A stretch of DNA of 64,000 nucleotides. It comes from Ooceraea biroi. Taxonomy: Eukaryota > Arthropoda > Insecta > Hymenoptera > Formicidae. Positions within the stretch are counted from its first letter, which is position 1; each line of letters starts with the position of its first letter. The stretch lies in contig NC_039516.1 in the NCBI RefSeq assembly GCF_003672135.1, forward strand, positions 6,183,838 through 6,247,837, read 5' to 3'. A program made the position numbers and the translations under genes. Positions 61,601 to 64,000 of this stretch are shown piece after piece. The notes below the pieces were generated by a model, which was given only the letters and a program-made list of their open reading frames with translations, was not told the origin of the DNA and ran no database searches.

Positions 61601-63739
61601 ACGGCAATTAGCGCGCATTTACGATCCTCGTTGTTAATTCGTAAGGATCGTAGATTGCCCGCATGTAAAATTTGTCATTGCGGTCCTGCATAAATGCAGG
61701 ATTCCACGCACATAAACGTCCGCCGAACGGTATATTTAAAATATTAAAAGGACTTACGACCTTGCCTCGTTTGGATTAGATGCACATAGAAAACCAGTTT
61801 GCTCGCTGGTCGAGCTAATCGCGCGATTTATGGCTGGTACTCGCGATGCACCTGTGCTTTGGATTACCTATCACCGGCACAAAGATAGAATCGCGCTGGA
61901 ATAGAAGATAAAGCGATCTCGTGCGCGTGTGTATCTCTTGCGGTGGACAGTCGCGCTTAAGCGGGGCAAACACTCTGGCGTTACGTGGAACTGCGATATC
62001 ACCCTCTCTTGCCAGTATAATCTCAGTTTATCCGACGCGCAAGAGTTTTAAGAAAACTTAATCGAACCGCGATATCTGCGCGTCGCGTATAAAATCTCCT
62101 CGAGACACACGTTTACGCAATGGCGCCGTGCAACTCCATAATTCGATTGGAGTATCTCTTCGTTCCGGGAGGTTTAATATCGCCGTACACACGGCCATGT
62201 AAAACATAGTTGCGTGAAAGTTGAAAACTTTCCAACGTACATATGCGCATCGGGAGCTAATGGGAAGGTTCATGCCACGTACCTACGTAAGCGCGCGTGT
62301 ACATACACGTATGTGTACATAGGTACCGACTCGGTTTTCAACTCGCGCGCATTGTCGCAAGGGGTGATTGTCCTCGGACCCTTCCCCATCAACCCTCCTC
62401 GACCACCGATCTGTCTCGCTTCCTGCCCATGTTCTATATTGCATCCCCAGTTTGCTCAATTTCTGACCTTCTGCGACCCAACAGCGGCACTCCACTTCGT
62501 TATCATAACATTCGCGTTTGAGCGAACGAAAGCGACCGAGTCCCTCGCGACGCGATAATAATTCCCGCGAAGCGGGACAGAATTAATCTAAACTTTGCGC
62601 GACGCCTCGCACACTTTTCCGGTTAGGTGTGCAATCAAAGCGCAAATAGATAATGATTAGGAAAAAGGAAAAAATCGGAAATGCGCGCGTCCGCACGTAG
62701 TCGACGCGGAGAACGACCGTAAATCGAAGCTACTCGCGCGAGCCTTGTTGAAATTCCGCGATATTTATGGCGGTTATTCGTTTGGCTTACGTTGGTGAGA
62801 CTTGCCGACGAACCTTGCACGCGTGGAACCGCATTATTTTGCATTCGCATTTACGTTATTAAGGGCCGCTTTCATAAATCGCCCCGTTTATGGGGAAACT
62901 TCGCGCTCCTTCTCCAGGCGCCCACCCGGTATATTGTCGACTGAATTCCCGCGTTATATCTGCCGTTAATTAGTCACCGCCAGCTTCCCGACTGGATCGA
63001 TTACACTTTCAAATTCTTGAATCACGGTTGGCAGCCTGTCTCGCGATGGGACAAGGGATGAGACCCGTTTTTTCCGATTGGATTTTTTGCATCTCCTTTT
63101 TCTCCAACTTGCATCTTTTCCCTCTATAAAACGATAAAATGTTAGTTTCGAATGTAAAAGATATAAAACGGACGAAAAAAAAGAATTTAATTTCTATAAG
63201 CCGTGAATTGAAATAAATTTTGGCTGAATTTTTTATTCACATATTTTTATTTAATAATTACCATGATATTTACTATCACGAATTCAATATCACGGCAAAT
63301 GGTGAAACGTCGACTTGCGGATTACATAAAAATTTGCATCTCTTGGTTTCGCAACAGCGCGTACGCTTCGAGCGGAGTTGGCGACGGGAAAAATCGCTCC
63401 GGTTTCTCGCACCGCGATCCCGCGACTTACGGGAAAATTTACCGGCGGCGTTATCAATGAGCGCACAGTCGATAGTCGCGTACGTGTCGACCACGCGCGA
63501 ATAAATCTAAACATATTGTGAGGGAAAAAGAAGCAATGGCGAGGCGTCTCTCGAGAGATGCTGGCTGGGCGCGTTCTAAGCCACATCGCAGACGTGCCTG
63601 TGGGAATAGAAAATCCCCGGTGGAACGGGCCTACACAACCCCTCGGCCCACCGTCGTCCCCCTTTCTGCCGTTTCATTTATGTCCAGGAGTGTAGACACC
63701 TTGCGGAGTCTGTCGGAGCTCCGGAGGAGAAAGAGACAG

Positions 63740-63771
63740 TGAGAGAGAGAAAGAGAAAGAGAGAGACAGAG
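63740..63771. repeat. GA-rich microsatellite
   Basis: GA units interrupted by AAG, inside a purine-rich tract from about 63722 to 63835. Confidence 0.85.
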
Positions 63772-64000
63772 GGAGCGCGAAATGGAGAAAGAGAGAAAAG
63801 CAGACGAGAGGGTGAAATCGGTGGTAGAGAGAGAACGGGAGAAACGGGACCGGGGTGCCTTGACGGGAACGAGACGAAAAATCGTCTGTGCGCAGGGGTT
63901 CCAGGGCGTTCACCCTAGGGTGGGTCCAGCGCCAGACACAACACTCACACCCCCATTTTATGGGGTGGTAAAGTACCTATCTTTCCCTCTCGCTCTCTCT

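Larger units (their letters stand above)
57769..64000. other. CpG- and purine-rich non-coding stretch
   Basis: 58100-58520 is strongly purine-rich and 58620-58900 pyrimidine-rich, with dense CpG throughout 58050-59230. This could be a promoter/CpG-island-like region, but I see no start signal I can defend. A 221-codon plus frame (58620-59285) is matched by open minus frames and reads as proline/arginine-rich composition. A 55-codon plus frame from ATG at 57779 lies just beyond the Penelope fragment. 59290-63700 is plain, with AT-rich parts. Confidence 0.35.

Noticed and set aside
1..64000. tRNA, rRNA, known microRNA, CRISPR or telomeric repeat
   Set aside because: I looked by eye for tRNA B-box patterns, familiar insect microRNA seeds and TTAGG arrays and saw none; a by-eye search can miss them.

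Overview
This looks like a nuclear segment of an insect genome. The closest match in style is a hymenopteran such as an ant, but that is inference from composition and transposon content, not from a marker gene. CpG-rich tracts alternate with AT-rich ones, the one confident gene has four exons and three short introns (83-171 nt), and the transposons are a mariner and a Penelope-like element. There are no operons, rRNAs, tRNAs or CRISPR arrays that I could recognise. Most of the window reads as non-coding, either intergenic or deep inside introns of a larger gene.

The most informative locus is at the left end on the minus strand. A TATA box, a signal-peptide exon, three further exons with phase-matched splice sites, and a poly(A) signal together give a compact gene (about 1400 down to 563) for a secreted 135-residue protein with eight cysteines. 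It is split into pieces too short to stand out as open reading frames. A second, weaker candidate is a cysteine-rich terminal exon at 44914-45128 (minus), with a poly(A) signal about 160 nt downstream. A possible in-phase upstream piece lies near 48119-48239.

Mobile elements account for most of the remaining structure. (1) 18015-18436 is an almost completely palindromic TA-flanked element. (2) 35934-36866 has roughly 250-bp, nearly identical inverted arms and a TAA target duplication. (3) 41154-42398 is a full-length mariner with 30-bp terminal repeats. Its transposase is broken by one frameshift and by an approximately 10-codon in-frame deletion. (4) 53072-53466 is a TA-flanked element with near-identical inverted ends and degenerate internal copies of the same motif. 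(5) 57100-57765 is a 5'-truncated Penelope-like element that retains its GIY-YIG endonuclease domain and 3' tail.

The rest holds simple repeats (CAC/CAG at 10535-10721, GGTT at 10872-10999, AG, TC and CA tracts), an AT-rich tandem repeat with hairpins (29284-29597), purine-rich CpG-dense tracts (notably 58100-59200), and long stretches where I see nothing I can support. Many open frames in the CpG-rich tracts run on both strands at once and are not believable as genes.
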